A DNA stretch of 64,000 nt. Origin: Anaerocolumna sp. GTDB lineage: Bacteria > Bacillota > Clostridia > Lachnospirales > Lachnospiraceae. Of the stretch, positions 9,290 to 19,722 are shown piece by piece (the stretch's first letter is position 1; each line of letters opens with the position of its first letter). The notes below the pieces were generated by a model, which was not told the origin of the DNA, did no database searches, and worked only from the letters and a program-made list of their open reading frames with translations. Both the position numbers and the translations under genes were made by a program. The stretch spans positions 62,001 to 126,000 of the forward strand of contig JARBTX010000008.1 of NCBI GenBank assembly GCA_029239975.1. Reading direction: 5' to 3'.

Positions 9290-11521
9290 TTATTTTTTAC
9301 GAAATTCATTGGGTGTTACACCATTTTCTTTCTTAAACACTCTGTAAAAATATGTGGAATTCGTATAGCCAACCTTACTAGCAATCTCATTTACTGACAA
9401 TTCTGTACTAATTAATAATTCTCTTGCCTTATTCATTCGTTTTCCTGCTAATACATCAATGATTGTACTCCCTGTATACTGTTTATATATTCGACACATA
9501 TATGCCGTAGACATACCAATTGTATCTGCCAGATAGTCAAGAGAAAAGAAGTCGTCTACATATTTTTCGTCTATAATACGATTGATTTTTCCAACAATTT
9601 GCTCTTGTTTCTCATTCTTTCTATTTTCAATTTCAATCTGAATTCGATCAAATAACTCATAGAATTTCTCATTTCTTATTTCTATCGTATCGACTTCCTC
9701 CATAAGATTAGAAAGAGCAAAAAATCCTACAAAAGAAGTTTCTGTACTATTCTTTTTAATTATTCTAACAACGTTGTCTATAGCAAATATTAAACGACTG
9801 ATTGCCATTTTATAAATGATAATAGGATACTGGTACGTTTGTGTTATGATATCCTGATAAATTTTTTTAGCTTCATCTGCTTTACCTAACATCAAACTTT
9901 CCATCAATTGCTTCTCTTTTTGATCAGGATATTCATAATGATAATCTGTTTTTACTTCAAACTCAGATAGGAATTTATGATAAGCTTCTCCATAGAAGAT
10001 ACTTTTTGATAACGTTTCTTCTATATTTTCATACATGGAATATAATTTATCTGGTTCTTCTTCTGTATTACTTACAATAACCGATATAGATATAGAAAAG
10101 TAATCCATTATAGTATGTTGCATTTGATTGATTTGAGTTTCCATATATTCTTTGGATATGGTGGTACCTACATTTAAGATCATCAAACTTTTATCATTTC
10201 CCATATCTAAATAATATGTTTTCGCCTTTTCACCCAGTAATTCATTTAATATATTGAATGCAGCAAATTTAAATGCCTGTATATCTGACGCACTGTTCGT
10301 CTCTAATAATGTTTTATGCCTATCTACATGTAGACATAATAAAATTAATTTATTTTCTTTAGAGAATTCCATACCCACTAACGATAGTAAATCTCTTCCC
10401 GTCTTACGATTTCCTTTGCTATCCTGTCCACCGTTTTCTAATAATTCCACTAGCTTCCTTTTATTCGATACCATCTCTAATTGACGATTTTCACTTTGTA
10501 GATTTTTCACATCCATAGACAAAGATTGAATTGGCAAACTTAATTTCTTTGAAAAGATATGTGCTACTAATCCACCAACTAATGCAATTAATATAGTTAT
10601 CATGATACAGATTGCCTGCATCTTATTCACCTGAGCCAATAAGATATGGTAATCAATTATGCTGATATATCTCCAATGATGCTTGTCTTCACTTGTAAAT
10701 ATAACAATTGACTTGTTACCATCGATTTCCGTTAGAAAGTATCCAGACTCTTCCTTCCAGGTTTTTCTCTCAGGATCAAAATAACGTTGAAGCTTCTCTG
10801 TTACTAAAAACTGATCCGAATTAGAATATATCACTGTATCATTCTGATCTACCACCAAAGAGGTACCATTTAAATCATCTTGATTTTCTTCTTGAAAAAG
10901 GTATTCGGATTCCAAGTTTAGCATAACAACATCACTACGATTGCTATTATTAAATGTATTATACATCATATATGAGTATACATTCTTAGTATAAGTATCA
11001 TTTACTTGATAATATCTTGGCACTGGAATAAATGGTAAATATTCAGTACAATTATTGATCATATGAACAGCCGATTGATCAAAAAATTCGCCATCGTTTT
11101 TATCATAATCCACTCTCCATGGCCGAACTAAATCTGATTCGTTGGTAACACTATAGATTCTATTATTGTTCCTATTATAGATATATATGGAATCCACATT
11201 AGGAACGGTAGCTAAATAATAACGTAATTGTATGAAGGCTGTGTTTTCATCAATAGCATCAACACTCGCAAAGGTACGTAACTTTTTTATAGAAATATCA
11301 TTATATATTTGAAATAATGTACTTAAAGCTATATTAGACAGTTTTGTGATACGCGCTGACTCATTTTCCATCTTTTCAAGTTTCGCTTTATATTCATGTT
11401 TCATAAGAATGGATTGGAAATTAACATAAAGAATCGTTGATGTTAAAAAGATAGCTATGACTACACAAAATATCATAGTGATATATAATTTTAGATGAAG
11501 CCTACCATCTTTTTTATTCAT
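9290..11521 (-). CDS. Membrane-anchored AraC family transcriptional regulator, paralogue of the 6797 gene
   Basis: Same architecture and extensive similarity to 6797..9046. Start reassigned to 11521 (MNKKDGRLHLKLY) on a CGGAGGAACAA RBS. Confidence 0.88.
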   Translation of the reverse strand: MNKKDGRLHLKLYITMIFCVVIAIFLTSTILYVNFQSILMKHEYKAKLEKMENESARITKLSNIALSTLFQIYNDISIKKLRTFASVDAIDENTAFIQLRYYLATVPNVDSIYIYNRNNNRIYSVTNESDLVRPWRVDYDKNDGEFFDQSAVHMINNCTEYLPFIPVPRYYQVNDTYTKNVYSYMMYNTFNNSNRSDVVMLNLESEYLFQEENQDDLNGTSLVVDQNDTVIYSNSDQFLVTEKLQRYFDPERKTWKEESGYFLTEIDGNKSIVIFTSEDKHHWRYISIIDYHILLAQVNKMQAICIMITILIALVGGLVAHIFSKKLSLPIQSLSMDVKNLQSENRQLEMVSNKRKLVELLENGGQDSKGNRKTGRDLLSLVGMEFSKENKLILLCLHVDRHKTLLETNSASDIQAFKFAAFNILNELLGEKAKTYYLDMGNDKSLMILNVGTTISKEYMETQINQMQHTIMDYFSISISVIVSNTEEEPDKLYSMYENIEETLSKSIFYGEAYHKFLSEFEVKTDYHYEYPDQKEKQLMESLMLGKADEAKKIYQDIITQTYQYPIIIYKMAISRLIFAIDNVVRIIKKNSTETSFVGFFALSNLMEEVDTIEIRNEKFYELFDRIQIEIENRKNEKQEQIVGKINRIIDEKYVDDFFSLDYLADTIGMSTAYMCRIYKQYTGSTIIDVLAGKRMNKARELLISTELSVNEIASKVGYTNSTYFYRVFKKENGVTPNEFRKK

Positions 11522-11768
11522 TCCCAATTGTTCCTCCGAATTTTTATTACTAAATGTAACCTTATATCCTAACACATTATAGCAGTTTAAAATAATATTT
11601 CGCAACACATTAATTGTACCAGATTGGTTATATCATATTTTCTTGACCTATTTGGACAAAATTAAATTATATTTTACTTTTAATTCAAAAATCAAACGTA
11701 AAATCTGAACTCTATTAGAAATTTGTCATATAATTAATATTAAATGATAAAAAAATAAGGAGTTAAGT

Positions 11769-12110
11769 ATGGAACTTGGTGAATTTGCTGCTAATTATCC
11801 TGAATTATATGCAATGTTAGAAGAAGATATCAGATATTATATAGCAGAAAACAATATGAACGGAGACGAGTCTCTTAGTGCATGGGACGATATGATTGAT
11901 AGTATTCTAAATAAGTATGAGCAGGATAATTATTACGGATTCAATATGGAAGATGTTATGTCTCAACAAATGCCTTTTGATGGCTTTATGGGTAGGGATA
12001 GGGACTTTAGATTCCGCCGTCGTCGCCGCCGTTTCCGCGACTTTAATATAAGAGATATCATCAGACTTTTATTCTTAAGACAATTATTTGATAGAAGACG
12101 CCGCCATTAA
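11769..12110 (+). CDS. Small hypothetical protein with acidic N-terminal part and Arg-rich C-terminus
   Basis: ATG preceded by AAGGAG; 113 aa; tail RDRDFRFRRRRRRFRDFNIRDIIRLLFLRQLFDRRRRH. Confidence 0.75.
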   Translation: MELGEFAANYPELYAMLEEDIRYYIAENNMNGDESLSAWDDMIDSILNKYEQDNYYGFNMEDVMSQQMPFDGFMGRDRDFRFRRRRRRFRDFNIRDIIRLLFLRQLFDRRRRH

Positions 12111-12150
12111 TTAATATATTTTCACCAAATGTTTTTTTATTGAAATTATT

Positions 12151-12187
12151 AATAAGCACTCTACCATTCTCAGATAGAGTGCTTATT
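12151..12187. terminator. Bidirectional stem-loop terminator between convergent genes
   Basis: AATAAGCACTCTA ... TAGAGTGCTTATT. Confidence 0.7.
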
Positions 12188-12213
12188 GTAATATATAATT
12201 AATTTTTTTGATT

Positions 12214-14250
12214 TTATAACTGCAGATTTCCTTCCATTCCTTCAAACTCTATTACCTTTTTACTCTTATCTTTCATCGTAATATGAATAGGTCCAAAACC
12301 TCCACAGTTCTCTTTATCAGTATACTCTATGGAATGAATTGGGAAAATCTCATCTTTTGTGAAATCCTCTAGGCTCTCTTTTGTAATTACCTGAGAGATT
12401 AAAACATAAGGTTCATAACCATACTTTTTTTCCCTGGTAAGTTTCGCATACGCCACAATGGACTTTTCAGAATCCGGATTGGTTCCTGTACTAGGAAGGA
12501 AGTTAATCTCATCCCAACCATCATATATAGTCATAGCCAATTGCTTCTCTTTTCCATTAAAGTCATGACCTTTTAAAATAATTGCTTTTGCATTTCCATT
12601 TTCTAAACGAATTATTTCTGTCCCATTGTCTGGAAATCCATAGGCTCCAATGGTCAACGAGATTGGTGCTTGAAAGAGTCTTAATTTATCAATCCGAACA
12701 ATTCCGTTTGGAACTACGAAATCTGCTAAATTGATGGCTTGCATCCAGTGACACTCTCTAAATAAATCATAGTTAAAAAATTGTCTTCTATATAGAACGC
12801 TCTCCTTCTCTCCATGCCAGAAGGTCACATTACATTTCTCATATCTTTTAGAACCAAGATCCGTTAATACATACTGCTGTGATTCCACATCTAAACTTGG
12901 AGCTGATTCCCATGGGTATTTACTATTATAGCTTAGCTTGGAGTAATTCCACATTCCATGTACATCACCATTGTTCTTAACCACTTTACCTGTACGAAGA
13001 ATTGTCTCTCCATTAGCACCATGATTGGAAAAGCATAATGCAGGACCGTTTAACGTTGTCACCTTCGTTTCCTTCTCACCAAGGTTTTCCCAGCTTCCGT
13101 TGTTCTCCGTTGCAGTCCAAAAAGGGTGATTTTCTGGCAGATGCAGACAAAGAAATGCCTTACCCAACCAGAAAGGGGATTCCGCACAAGAATAACCTTG
13201 CACCAATGGAGTAAATTGACCATAAAATCCTAAGGTTGGTACCCCTTTATATAAGAAATCTTCTCTCGTTAAAAACTGAAGCAGAGAACCAGACGAAATT
13301 CGCCTTGCAAGCCCTGGGTTAACAACAGAGTTATTTAGCATACAGTTCCCATCAAAAGCACTAGTTGCTGCATTTCTATAAATATTGCTTCTACCCCACA
13401 TATTAGTGAAACCATCACGATCAAAAAAGTCTGCATAAGTTTCCATCAATTGATTAGAATTTTCTTCAAACTTACTTGCTAGATAAGGTTCATTCTCATA
13501 GCCATACCACTGATTCCAAATAGGTGCATAAACATTAAATGCCCAGCAAGAATAGTAATCAAAGGATTGACCATCTCGGTACCAACCATCACCCACATAG
13601 TAATTTAATATTGCTTGCCCATGATTTCTCATGATATCTTGATCAATAGGATAACCTTCCTTATAAAGGAATGCCAAATCAAGCATGTTGAATAATCGCC
13701 AGTTCTGCGGAACTGTATTTCCATGGCCATAACCTGTTAGAAAGTCAGCTATAATGTCTTTCTCGGCTTTCGTATAAGTATCCCAGATTTCTTCTTTACA
13801 GTTTTGTAAGCAAATAACCAAAGCACAGGTTTCTACTGTCTGTTGAAATGATCTATGCTTATTCCCTGTTAAACGTTGGAGTTCTTCATAACTTCCCACC
13901 GAATTGATATCACCTGGAGTACAAGCTCTCAAAACCTGTGACTTATAATAATCTCTAATATTATAACCATCGATGGTTAACTCAGGATTAATATGAATTA
14001 ATGGTGCTGCAATGAAAAAGGATCTAGCTAATCCTTCAAAAAGTTCTGCTTTTAACTGTTCTATCTTACTATCTTCTCTAGGATAAGAAATATGAGTTTC
14101 CTTCCTAGGCATGATAACAGGATCATCTATAGATTTAATATTTTGAAATATACCTGTTAGTAAATACTCACCAGCCTCTATCCATGTCTCTCTGGTTAAT
14201 CCTGTATAAGGACTAAGGGTAAAATCTAATTTTTTCGGTTGAAATGCCAT
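12214..14250 (-). CDS. DUF2264 domain-containing protein (likely carbohydrate-active enzyme)
   Basis: Recognisable DUF2264 features (LSPYTGLTRETWIEAGEYLL, GDGWYRDGQSFDYYSCWAFNVYAPIW); next to GH88. Confidence 0.8.
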   Translation of the reverse strand: MAFQPKKLDFTLSPYTGLTRETWIEAGEYLLTGIFQNIKSIDDPVIMPRKETHISYPREDSKIEQLKAELFEGLARSFFIAAPLIHINPELTIDGYNIRDYYKSQVLRACTPGDINSVGSYEELQRLTGNKHRSFQQTVETCALVICLQNCKEEIWDTYTKAEKDIIADFLTGYGHGNTVPQNWRLFNMLDLAFLYKEGYPIDQDIMRNHGQAILNYYVGDGWYRDGQSFDYYSCWAFNVYAPIWNQWYGYENEPYLASKFEENSNQLMETYADFFDRDGFTNMWGRSNIYRNAATSAFDGNCMLNNSVVNPGLARRISSGSLLQFLTREDFLYKGVPTLGFYGQFTPLVQGYSCAESPFWLGKAFLCLHLPENHPFWTATENNGSWENLGEKETKVTTLNGPALCFSNHGANGETILRTGKVVKNNGDVHGMWNYSKLSYNSKYPWESAPSLDVESQQYVLTDLGSKRYEKCNVTFWHGEKESVLYRRQFFNYDLFRECHWMQAINLADFVVPNGIVRIDKLRLFQAPISLTIGAYGFPDNGTEIIRLENGNAKAIILKGHDFNGKEKQLAMTIYDGWDEINFLPSTGTNPDSEKSIVAYAKLTREKKYGYEPYVLISQVITKESLEDFTKDEIFPIHSIEYTDKENCGGFGPIHITMKDKSKKVIEFEGMEGNLQL

Positions 14251-14276
14251 TTATTTCACCACTCCTCTCCTTTGTT

Positions 14277-15407
14277 TTACCAGATAAATAGTTCCTGACC
14301 AGTTAACTTCCATATTGCTTCAATAAAAAAATAATCACCATATATAATCGCAAATTCATGCTTCTCATCATGATATGCTGCAGTGCAGTTTTCCACTATA
14401 TTATCTGTATTCGTATCCCAGTTACATCGATTGGCTTCTAGTGATTTTAATAATTTTAATGCGTTATTATAATAGATATGCTTCTCATGTTCTGTAACAT
14501 ATTTTTCGATTTCAAGTAATCCACAGGCTGCAATCACGGACGCACAAGAGTCTTCAATCCATGGATCTTGTGGTTGTCTAAAATCTACTGGGATTAGACC
14601 GTTATCTGGTATATTAGCGATAAAATAATTTGCAATTCGTTTGGCTGCATCTAAGTATCTTGTATTCTTAGTATGTATATAACTTAAAGCAAAACCATAG
14701 ATTGCCCATGCTTGTCCTCTTGTCCAAGAAGATCCTTCTTCATAACCTTGCCCACCATAGGTTCTAACCATCTCACCGGTATTAGGATTAAATTCTACAA
14801 TATGATTGACAGAACCATCTCCCCTTATGAAATATTTTTCAGCTGTATCAGCATGAATGGTAGCTATCTGCATAAATCTAGGATCTTTCGTTTCTTCATA
14901 AGCCCAATAAAGTAGTGGCAGGTTCATCATACAATCGATTATTGCCCACCCTATGGTTTTACCCGGTACATTTTCATTCCAAGCACGTATAAATCGTCCA
15001 ACTGGATTAAATCGTCCTGCCAAATCGTTGGCTGCTAAAAGGCCTCTGTTACGAGATTCCTGGTTACCTGTTAGACGATAATGTGCAATGGCTGTTGTTA
15101 ACCACTTAAAACCACTATCATGGTCCATGCCCATAGCATTCATCAGGTTTTGATCTAACTTTCTCTCAGTATCCAGAGCATTTTCCTTATAGATGTCTTC
15201 TTTAGTGGCATTGTACAGCTGCCACATCATACCACCCCAGAAACCATTGGTCCACCAACAAACATTTTCCACAGACATATCATTAAACAAACCGTCCACT
15301 GTAGTATACGGTATTTTATTCTGATTCCTGACTGCTACAATGCTAACCTTTTCCCGTATTTTCTTTGCTACCTCTTCTGCCCAATTCTTATCTTTTACTC
15401 GATCCAA
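14277..15407 (-). CDS. Glycoside hydrolase family 88, unsaturated glucuronyl hydrolase
   Basis: CWWTNGFWGGMMWQLY, MGMDHDSGFKWL, SSWTRGQAWAIYGFALSY motifs typical of UGL. Confidence 0.9.
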   Translation of the reverse strand: MDRVKDKNWAEEVAKKIREKVSIVAVRNQNKIPYTTVDGLFNDMSVENVCWWTNGFWGGMMWQLYNATKEDIYKENALDTERKLDQNLMNAMGMDHDSGFKWLTTAIAHYRLTGNQESRNRGLLAANDLAGRFNPVGRFIRAWNENVPGKTIGWAIIDCMMNLPLLYWAYEETKDPRFMQIATIHADTAEKYFIRGDGSVNHIVEFNPNTGEMVRTYGGQGYEEGSSWTRGQAWAIYGFALSYIHTKNTRYLDAAKRIANYFIANIPDNGLIPVDFRQPQDPWIEDSCASVIAACGLLEIEKYVTEHEKHIYYNNALKLLKSLEANRCNWDTNTDNIVENCTAAYHDEKHEFAIIYGDYFFIEAIWKLTGQELFIW

Positions 15408-15621
15408 TACACTTTCCTCCTTAATATTAATATATAATTAGTGTGATTTTGTTCGTACAAAATGCTATTGAAGTAATAAGATTAAGGCTTCCTAGACCCA
15501 ATTTTACCAATAGATCATTTTGCAGTATTATGTTTTCTATTATACCTAATTGAAATATACAAATTAATAGCTTATAATGTTATATACTAACCTTTTCTGC
15601 TATTATTTATGGAGGATACCT

Positions 15622-16401
15622 ATGTTTACTGTAACCAACGGAGGATATAATGCAAGGCACCCGAAAACCTTTTTAATGTCCCGGCCTAAGGGTTTAAATA
15701 ACTATTTATTACTTATCATTAAGACACATGGCATTTTTGAGATTGATGGTTTAACCTTTGTTGCAGAACCAGGCAGTGCTGTTATTATTGACCGCAATAC
15801 ACCGTACCAATATTATAATCCTGATGGGGAATATGCTGACGATTGGATGCATTTTGAATGTTCTGATGATCAATTCTTTAAAAGCTCGGGAATTATTTTT
15901 AATGTGGTTTTTTCTTTGCGCAATCCATCAAAATTCACTTTATATATAGAACAAATCTTATGGGAAAGAAACTATACTCCGGAAAAATATCGATATGATA
16001 ATGTAAGTATGCTTTTTCATGTACTCATTAATAATTTAATACTTGCCTATCAGGAAAAGAATATCTCTCACATTAACAGCCCCTATTATACCAAATTACA
16101 AAATGTAAGACTTACCCTGCAGGCAGCACCTTATGAAAAATATTCACCAAAAATTATTTCGGAACAATTAGGAATCAGTGCTTCCTACTTCCAACATTTA
16201 TATACAACCATCTTTGGAATCTCTTTTCAATGCGACTTAATCAATATACGAATGGAATATGCAAAGAATTTGGTAAAAACAACGAACCTGACCATTGAAC
16301 AAATCTCTGAGATGTGCGGATACTCAAATGAAGTACACTTCTATCGCCAATTCCGAAAAAAAGTGGATATGACTCCTGCTGCGTATAGAAGGAGTCAATA
16401 A
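15622..16401 (+). CDS. AraC family transcriptional regulator (cupin + HTH)
   Basis: C-term LTIEQISEMCGYSNEVHFYRQFRKKVDMTPAAYRR; start moved to 15622 on a GGAGG RBS. Confidence 0.87.
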   Translation: MFTVTNGGYNARHPKTFLMSRPKGLNNYLLLIIKTHGIFEIDGLTFVAEPGSAVIIDRNTPYQYYNPDGEYADDWMHFECSDDQFFKSSGIIFNVVFSLRNPSKFTLYIEQILWERNYTPEKYRYDNVSMLFHVLINNLILAYQEKNISHINSPYYTKLQNVRLTLQAAPYEKYSPKIISEQLGISASYFQHLYTTIFGISFQCDLINIRMEYAKNLVKTTNLTIEQISEMCGYSNEVHFYRQFRKKVDMTPAAYRRSQ

Positions 16402-16417
16402 ATTGAAAAGCTTACAT

Positions 16418-16449
16418 TAAAAAAAAGAGAACTTGCGTCCTCTTTTTTA
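16418..16449 (+). terminator. Stem-loop terminator
   Basis: AAAAAAGAG-aacttgcgtc-CTCTTTTTT directly after the AraC gene. Confidence 0.65.
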
Positions 16450-16465
16450 ACCTAATTATTATAAC

Positions 16466-16512
16466 GTAAAAAACCTTCCCTTTACTTTGGAAAGTATCGG
16501 AAGGTTTTTTAC
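16466..16512. terminator. Bidirectional stem-loop terminator
   Basis: GTAAAAAACCTTCC ... GGAAGGTTTTTTAC. Confidence 0.7.
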
Positions 16513-16615
16513 ATTTTTCTACAGCCACCACCCTGTGGTGATGATTGCCTTATTTGATTTTATGATTTTATATTCTGAAAACATTCAAATGTTTTGTAAC
16601 AACATAGGGGTATAC

Positions 16616-17308
16616 CTATGCTTCAAAACTATCCTCAAAATAGTCTTTGTAATTTATTTCAATATGAGGTTTCATACGTTCTATACTATAACTTAAATGT
16701 TCTTTCAACACTTCAGCTAATCCAACTTTGTCTTTGTTTTGTATCATTTCAAATATTCTTTTATGATCTTTAATAATTCGAGCAAAATTAGTTTCGGTTT
16801 CAAAATCAAGTTTTCGAAATCTTGTATAATGCACCTGTGCATCTTGTATGATTTCCCATATTTTCATCATGCCGGTCACTTCAAACCAGACTGCATGCAT
16901 CTGTAAATCCAGTTGATAAAACATTTCTGGTGTAAAATCTTTTTCTAATATAATTGCTTCTTGTTTTCGAATCATGTAACGTACATCTTCTAAAATCATA
17001 GGAGTAGTAATATCTATAAAATCGCATATTACGTTCGTTTCAACTGCTATTCTCATATAAATCAACTGTTTTATTTCACTCATATTTAATTTTGTTACAT
17101 ATGTACCATGATATGGCATTGTTGCAACAAAACCTTGTTCCTGAAGACGCCACAATGCATCCCTTACCGGTGTTCTCGATACATTAAATTTCTTACAGAT
17201 TTCATTTTCACTAATTGCTTGTCCGGGAACTAACTCCAAACCAAGAATCTCACTTTTTAACTCTTCATAAACTACGTAACTAAGATTTTTAGTTTCCGAT
17301 TTACTCAT
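16616..17308 (-). CDS. GntR family (FCD) transcriptional regulator
   Basis: N-terminal wHTH (AISENEICKKFNVSRTPVRDALWRLQEQGFV) and helical FCD C-terminus. Confidence 0.9.
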   Translation of the reverse strand: MSKSETKNLSYVVYEELKSEILGLELVPGQAISENEICKKFNVSRTPVRDALWRLQEQGFVATMPYHGTYVTKLNMSEIKQLIYMRIAVETNVICDFIDITTPMILEDVRYMIRKQEAIILEKDFTPEMFYQLDLQMHAVWFEVTGMMKIWEIIQDAQVHYTRFRKLDFETETNFARIIKDHKRIFEMIQNKDKVGLAEVLKEHLSYSIERMKPHIEINYKDYFEDSFEA

Positions 17309-17599
17309 ACTTTATACACTCTCCTATCTTAGGTATTTTATCACACTTGGTTAATCCTAACAATCATCTTTTTAAAAACCTTATTAATTTTATAAAATTA
17401 TTCATCCGTACAAATTCATACTCATAAACAACTTTATACGTTAAAAGATTCTTAATATTAATCATAACCATCCTTTTCAGAGTGCATATAATACGACATA
17501 AACTCTGGTATAATCGCTTTCATATAATAGATCTGAAAATCGAGTAGGAGCAAAGAATTTAATCATTCTTTGCTCCAAGGATAATACTATAGTATAGAC

Positions 17600-18385
17600 T
17601 TATTCCGGTTGCTTACCAATATAAGCCAAAATACCTCCATCTACATATAACACATGTCCATTTACAAAATTTGATGCATCAGAAGCTAAGAATACAGCTG
17701 GTCCCATTAAATCTTCCGGTGTTCCCCAACGTCCTGCAGGTGTTTTTGCAATGATAAAATCATTAAAAGGATTTCCTTTTACACGTAAAGGTTCTGTTTG
17801 TGGTGTAGCAATGTATCCTGGTCCAATACCATTACATTGAATGTTTGAAGCACCATATTCAGAGCAGATGTTTTTCGTTAACATCTTTAAACCACCTTTT
17901 GCTGCAGCGTAAGCAGATACTGTTTCACGTCCAAGCTCACTCATAAGGGAACATATGTTGATGATTTTACCATGACCTTTTTTAATCATGCTTGGAATAA
18001 CTGCTTTTGATAATATAAATGGTGCATTAAGATCAACATCAATAACTTGTCTGAAGTCAGCAGCCGTCATTTCACACATTGGAATTCTTTTGATAATTCC
18101 AGCGTTATTTACTAGAATATCAATTACACCTACTTCTTGCTCAATCTTTGCAATCATCTCAGTTACCATATCTTCATTTGTTACATCACATACATAACCA
18201 TATGCTTTTATTCCAAGTTCTTGATAGGAAGCGATTCCTTTATCGACTAACTCTTGTTTCATATCATTAAAACAAATAGTTGCACCTGCTTTCGCATAAG
18301 CACTTGCAATAGCAAAACCTATTCCATAGGATGCTCCTGTAATTAATGCTATTTTTCCTTCTAACGAAAATTGATTCATTTCCAT
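17600..18385 (-). CDS. kduD: SDR family oxidoreductase, 2-dehydro-3-deoxy-D-gluconate 5-dehydrogenase / gluconate 5-dehydrogenase-like
   Basis: TGASYGIG, NNAGI, SAYAAAKGG SDR motifs; clustered with kduI. Confidence 0.8.
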   Translation of the reverse strand: MEMNQFSLEGKIALITGASYGIGFAIASAYAKAGATICFNDMKQELVDKGIASYQELGIKAYGYVCDVTNEDMVTEMIAKIEQEVGVIDILVNNAGIIKRIPMCEMTAADFRQVIDVDLNAPFILSKAVIPSMIKKGHGKIINICSLMSELGRETVSAYAAAKGGLKMLTKNICSEYGASNIQCNGIGPGYIATPQTEPLRVKGNPFNDFIIAKTPAGRWGTPEDLMGPAVFLASDASNFVNGHVLYVDGGILAYIGKQPE

Positions 18386-18412
18386 ATTAAATCCCTTCCT
18401 TATTTCTATATT

Positions 18413-19720
18413 TTATTTAATTAATCCAAGTCTTTCAGGAATTGTCATAGACAATTCTGGAACATACGTTACTAATAACAATAATATTATAGTAATTATA
18501 AAGTAAGGTATTAAAGTCTTAAACACTTCTTCAATTTTTACATTTGCCACTTTACATCCTGTAAATAAGATTGGACCTACTGGTGGTGTAATTGTTCCGA
18601 TACATAGATTAAATACCATCATGATACCAAAATGAACTGGATGCATACCAAAACTTGTACATATTGGAAGAAAAATTGGCGTAAAGATTAATACTGCTGG
18701 TGTAGGATCCATAAAAGTACCAACAATAAGTAAAATCACATTCATAAGAAGTAATATTACTATTTTGTTATCTGTTAGCCCAATTAAGCCACTTGATATA
18801 ATTGCTGGAATATGAGTAAAGCTTAAAAGCCAACTCATGATGGAAGAAACACCTATCATAAAAATAACAATAGCAGTCATCTTAGCACTATCAAGTAAAA
18901 TTTTATGCAATTGTTTTACTTTTAGTGATCGATAGATAAAACTTAATATTAAAGAATATACAACTGCAATTGCGGAACCTTCTGTTGCAGTAAAAACACC
19001 TTTTAAGATACCACCAATTACTATTATAATAAGTAGTAAACTAGGAATTGCTTCTATAATTGTTCTGATTGCTACTGATAAAGTAAGTTTTTCATTTGCT
19101 CTATAGCCACGTTTTGCAGCCATAATTCCTGCTATTAACATAACACCAAGTCCCCAGATAATTCCTGGAATATATCCTGCCATAAACAATGCTGAGACAG
19201 ATACACTACCTGCAACAGTTGAATATACAATTACTGTATTACTTGGTGGAATTAACATTCCAGTTGGTGCAGATGCAATATTAACTGCTGCAATATATTC
19301 TTTTGAATATCCTTCTTTTTCTTCTAATGGTCCTAATGTACCGCCAATCGCTGCTGCCGCTGCAACTCCCGAACCACTGATTGCTCCAAAAAGCATATTT
19401 GCCACAACATTGGTCTGTGCTAACGCGCCAGGCATCCTTCCACTTAAAACCTTTGCGCAATTTACTAGTTTTATTGCAATACCACCATTATTCATAATGT
19501 TACCCGCTAGTATAAAAAACGGTATAGCTAGTAATGAGAACGAATTCACACCAGAGAATATTTTTTGTGATGAAGTCGTCATAGCATTTTCAAAAGGAAG
19601 AATTAATAACATTGCTATAGTTGATGCTGCACCAATACTAATACTAATTGGTACTCCCATAACCAACATAACTACAACACCAATTAAAAGCACCAACCCT
19701 ATAATCATTGCTTCACTCAT
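18413..19720 (-). CDS. TRAP transporter large permease (DctM)
   Basis: Hydrophobic DctM family protein; GAISGSGVAAAAAIGGTLGPLEEKEGYSKEYIAAVN motif. Confidence 0.92.
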   Translation of the reverse strand: MSEAMIIGLVLLIGVVVMLVMGVPISISIGAASTIAMLLILPFENAMTTSSQKIFSGVNSFSLLAIPFFILAGNIMNNGGIAIKLVNCAKVLSGRMPGALAQTNVVANMLFGAISGSGVAAAAAIGGTLGPLEEKEGYSKEYIAAVNIASAPTGMLIPPSNTVIVYSTVAGSVSVSALFMAGYIPGIIWGLGVMLIAGIMAAKRGYRANEKLTLSVAIRTIIEAIPSLLLIIIVIGGILKGVFTATEGSAIAVVYSLILSFIYRSLKVKQLHKILLDSAKMTAIVIFMIGVSSIMSWLLSFTHIPAIISSGLIGLTDNKIVILLLMNVILLIVGTFMDPTPAVLIFTPIFLPICTSFGMHPVHFGIMMVFNLCIGTITPPVGPILFTGCKVANVKIEEVFKTLIPYFIITIILLLLVTYVPELSMTIPERLGLIK

Positions 19721-19722
19721 GA

